In this document: positions 41,233 through 41,762 of the stretch, piece by piece | Layout: every line of letters starts with the position of its first letter | Position numbering within the stretch: the stretch's first letter is position 1 | Assembly: GCA_021372515.1 (NCBI GenBank) | Contig: JAJFUG010000197.1 | Coordinates: 1-41,762 of the forward strand | Direction: 5' to 3' | Origin: a bacterium | GTDB taxonomy: Bacteria > Gemmatimonadota > Glassbacteria > GWA2-58-10 | Length of the DNA: 41,762 nt | Translations under genes and position numbers: made by a program | Notes under the pieces: model-generated | Told to the model about the DNA's origin: nothing | The model's input: the letters and a program-made list of their open reading frames with translations, nothing else | Databases searched by the model: none

Positions 41233-41261
41233 ATTCTGAAAAAAAGCAATGTTTTCGTCAA
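41233..41261 (-). promoter_or_regulatory. Sigma-70-type promoter for rpmB
   Basis: On the - strand, TTGACG (41261-41256), a 17-base spacer and CAGAAT (41238-41233) lie about 40 bases before the rpmB start. Confidence 0.45.
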
Positions 41262-41343
41262 TGTCTGCGGGCCTGCGCTCCGTGAGGCTTATCGGAGGTG
41301 TGCATCCGATCGGGAAGCGGAACCGGGGCTCCGGCAAAATTGA

Positions 41344-41372
41344 TTGACTTGAAAATGCAGTACGGTTAAATT
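41344..41372 (+). promoter_or_regulatory. Sigma-70-type promoter for the sugar dehydrogenase gene
   Basis: TTGACT (41344-41349), a 17-base spacer and TAAATT (41367-41372) lie about 80 bases before the TTG start. Confidence 0.5.
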
Positions 41373-41453
41373 TCTGACTTTGAGCCCGGTCATCCGCTGC
41401 ACTTTCGGGCTGTCCCAGGTCAGCTTTCATCCCGTTTCCAGAACGAGGTAAAG

Positions 41454-41762
41454 TTGAAACTTATTGAAAAAATCCAAAGCCGCAAGGCGGAAGTTGCAAT
41501 CATCGGCCTCGGTTACGTCGGGTTCCCGCTGGCGGTTGAGTTCTCCTCTGCCGGGTTCTCGGTCACGGGCATCGATCTGAGCGAGTCCAAGGTCAAGGTG
41601 GTCAACCACGGCGGCAGCCATATCCCGGATGTCGACCCGGCGGTGGTCTCGCCCCTGGTGAAAAAGGGCCTGCTCAAGGCCACAACCGAGTTCGAGGCAC
41701 TGGCCAAAGCGGATGCGATGTCGATCTGCGTGCCCACGCCGCTGAACAAGACCAAGAACCCG
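41454..41762 (+). CDS. Nucleotide-sugar dehydrogenase (UDP-GlcNAc/ManNAc or UDP-glucose type), 5' part
   Basis: The frame from TTG 41454 (GAGGT a few bases upstream) stays open to the right edge, giving the first 103 residues. They read KLIEKIQSRKAEVAIIGLGY, then VGFPLAVEFSSAGFSVTGID: an N-terminal Rossmann fold with GxGxxG and an acidic residue at the end of the second strand for NAD. SICVPTPLNKTKNP is typical of the family. These enzymes oxidise UDP-sugars to UDP-uronic acids for surface polysaccharides. The sequence to this point fits the WbpA-like UDP-N-acetyl-hexosamine group best, but exact substrate cannot be decided from the fragment. The gene is cut off at its 3' end by the window. 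Confidence 0.88.
   Translation, partial: MKLIEKIQSRKAEVAIIGLGYVGFPLAVEFSSAGFSVTGIDLSESKVKVVNHGGSHIPDVDPAVVSPLVKKGLLKATTEFEALAKADAMSICVPTPLNKTKNP

Noticed and set aside
1-41762. CRISPR arrays, tRNA or rRNA genes, phage or defence genes
   Set aside because: I looked for regularly spaced direct repeats, cloverleaf-like segments, and nuclease, integrase or toxin motifs and saw none. Repeats present are dispersed palindromes, not arrays.

Overview
The window looks like a chromosomal segment of an uncultivated, high-GC, Gram-negative bacterium of the FCB superphylum. The strongest clue is the C-terminal sorting tail of the type IX secretion (Por_Secre_tail) kind, recognisable by PNPFNPSTTI followed by a FlgD-like beta domain. 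It ends three very large secreted proteins. Outer-membrane barrel proteins, lipoproteins and a zinc-type L28 fit the same picture. I infer a candidate phylum near KSB1, Glassbacteria or Zixibacteria; the sequence alone does not settle which. Nearly all genes lie on the + strand; only rpmB is on the - strand.

Layout. (1) 1-4.4 kb: the 3' part of a polyprenyl-phosphate sugar transferase, a palindrome-rich gap, a DEDDh exonuclease, an SH3/double-barrel outer-membrane protein and a small lipoprotein. (2) 4.4-9.8 kb: a housekeeping block of fused radical SAM protein, RNase G, L21 and L27, with its own promoters, a possible attenuator and a strong terminator. (3) 9.8-10.7 kb: a gene-free stretch holding a 475-bp element with perfect 20-bp terminal inverted repeats and a perfect 9-bp target duplication. 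(4) 10.7-14.0 kb: folB-folK-panC, then a helical protein of unknown function. (5) 14.1-21.8 kb: three tandem TMTC-like GT-C membrane proteins with TPR tails and two small membrane proteins. (6) 21.8-39.2 kb: the surface-protein region, with two tandem paralogous cargo proteins of about 1500 residues, then a run of a dockerin protein, a propeller cargo protein with seven FG-GAP-like repeats, a TPR lipoprotein and a TPR membrane protein. (7) 39.3-41.8 kb: a second radical SAM protein, convergent rpmB, and the 5' end of a nucleotide-sugar dehydrogenase.

The most striking signals are regulatory. The gap before the first giant cargo gene holds two sites reading TAAAGTTT-N11-GCCGATTT, a flagellar-type sigma-28 promoter pattern. 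The second giant gene has a near-perfect sigma-54 promoter (TTGGCACG-N4-TTGC), and the dockerin operon has a plausible sigma-54 site. The housekeeping genes instead have ordinary TTGACN / TAaaaT-like promoters. This suggests that the exported surface proteins form a regulon separate from basal metabolism, perhaps tied to motility or surface attachment (inference).

The ends of the window (sugar transferase, nucleotide-sugar dehydrogenase) and the three GT-C proteins also suggest glycan or glycoprotein assembly at the envelope. No secretion machinery, tRNA, rRNA, CRISPR array or intact transposase gene was seen.
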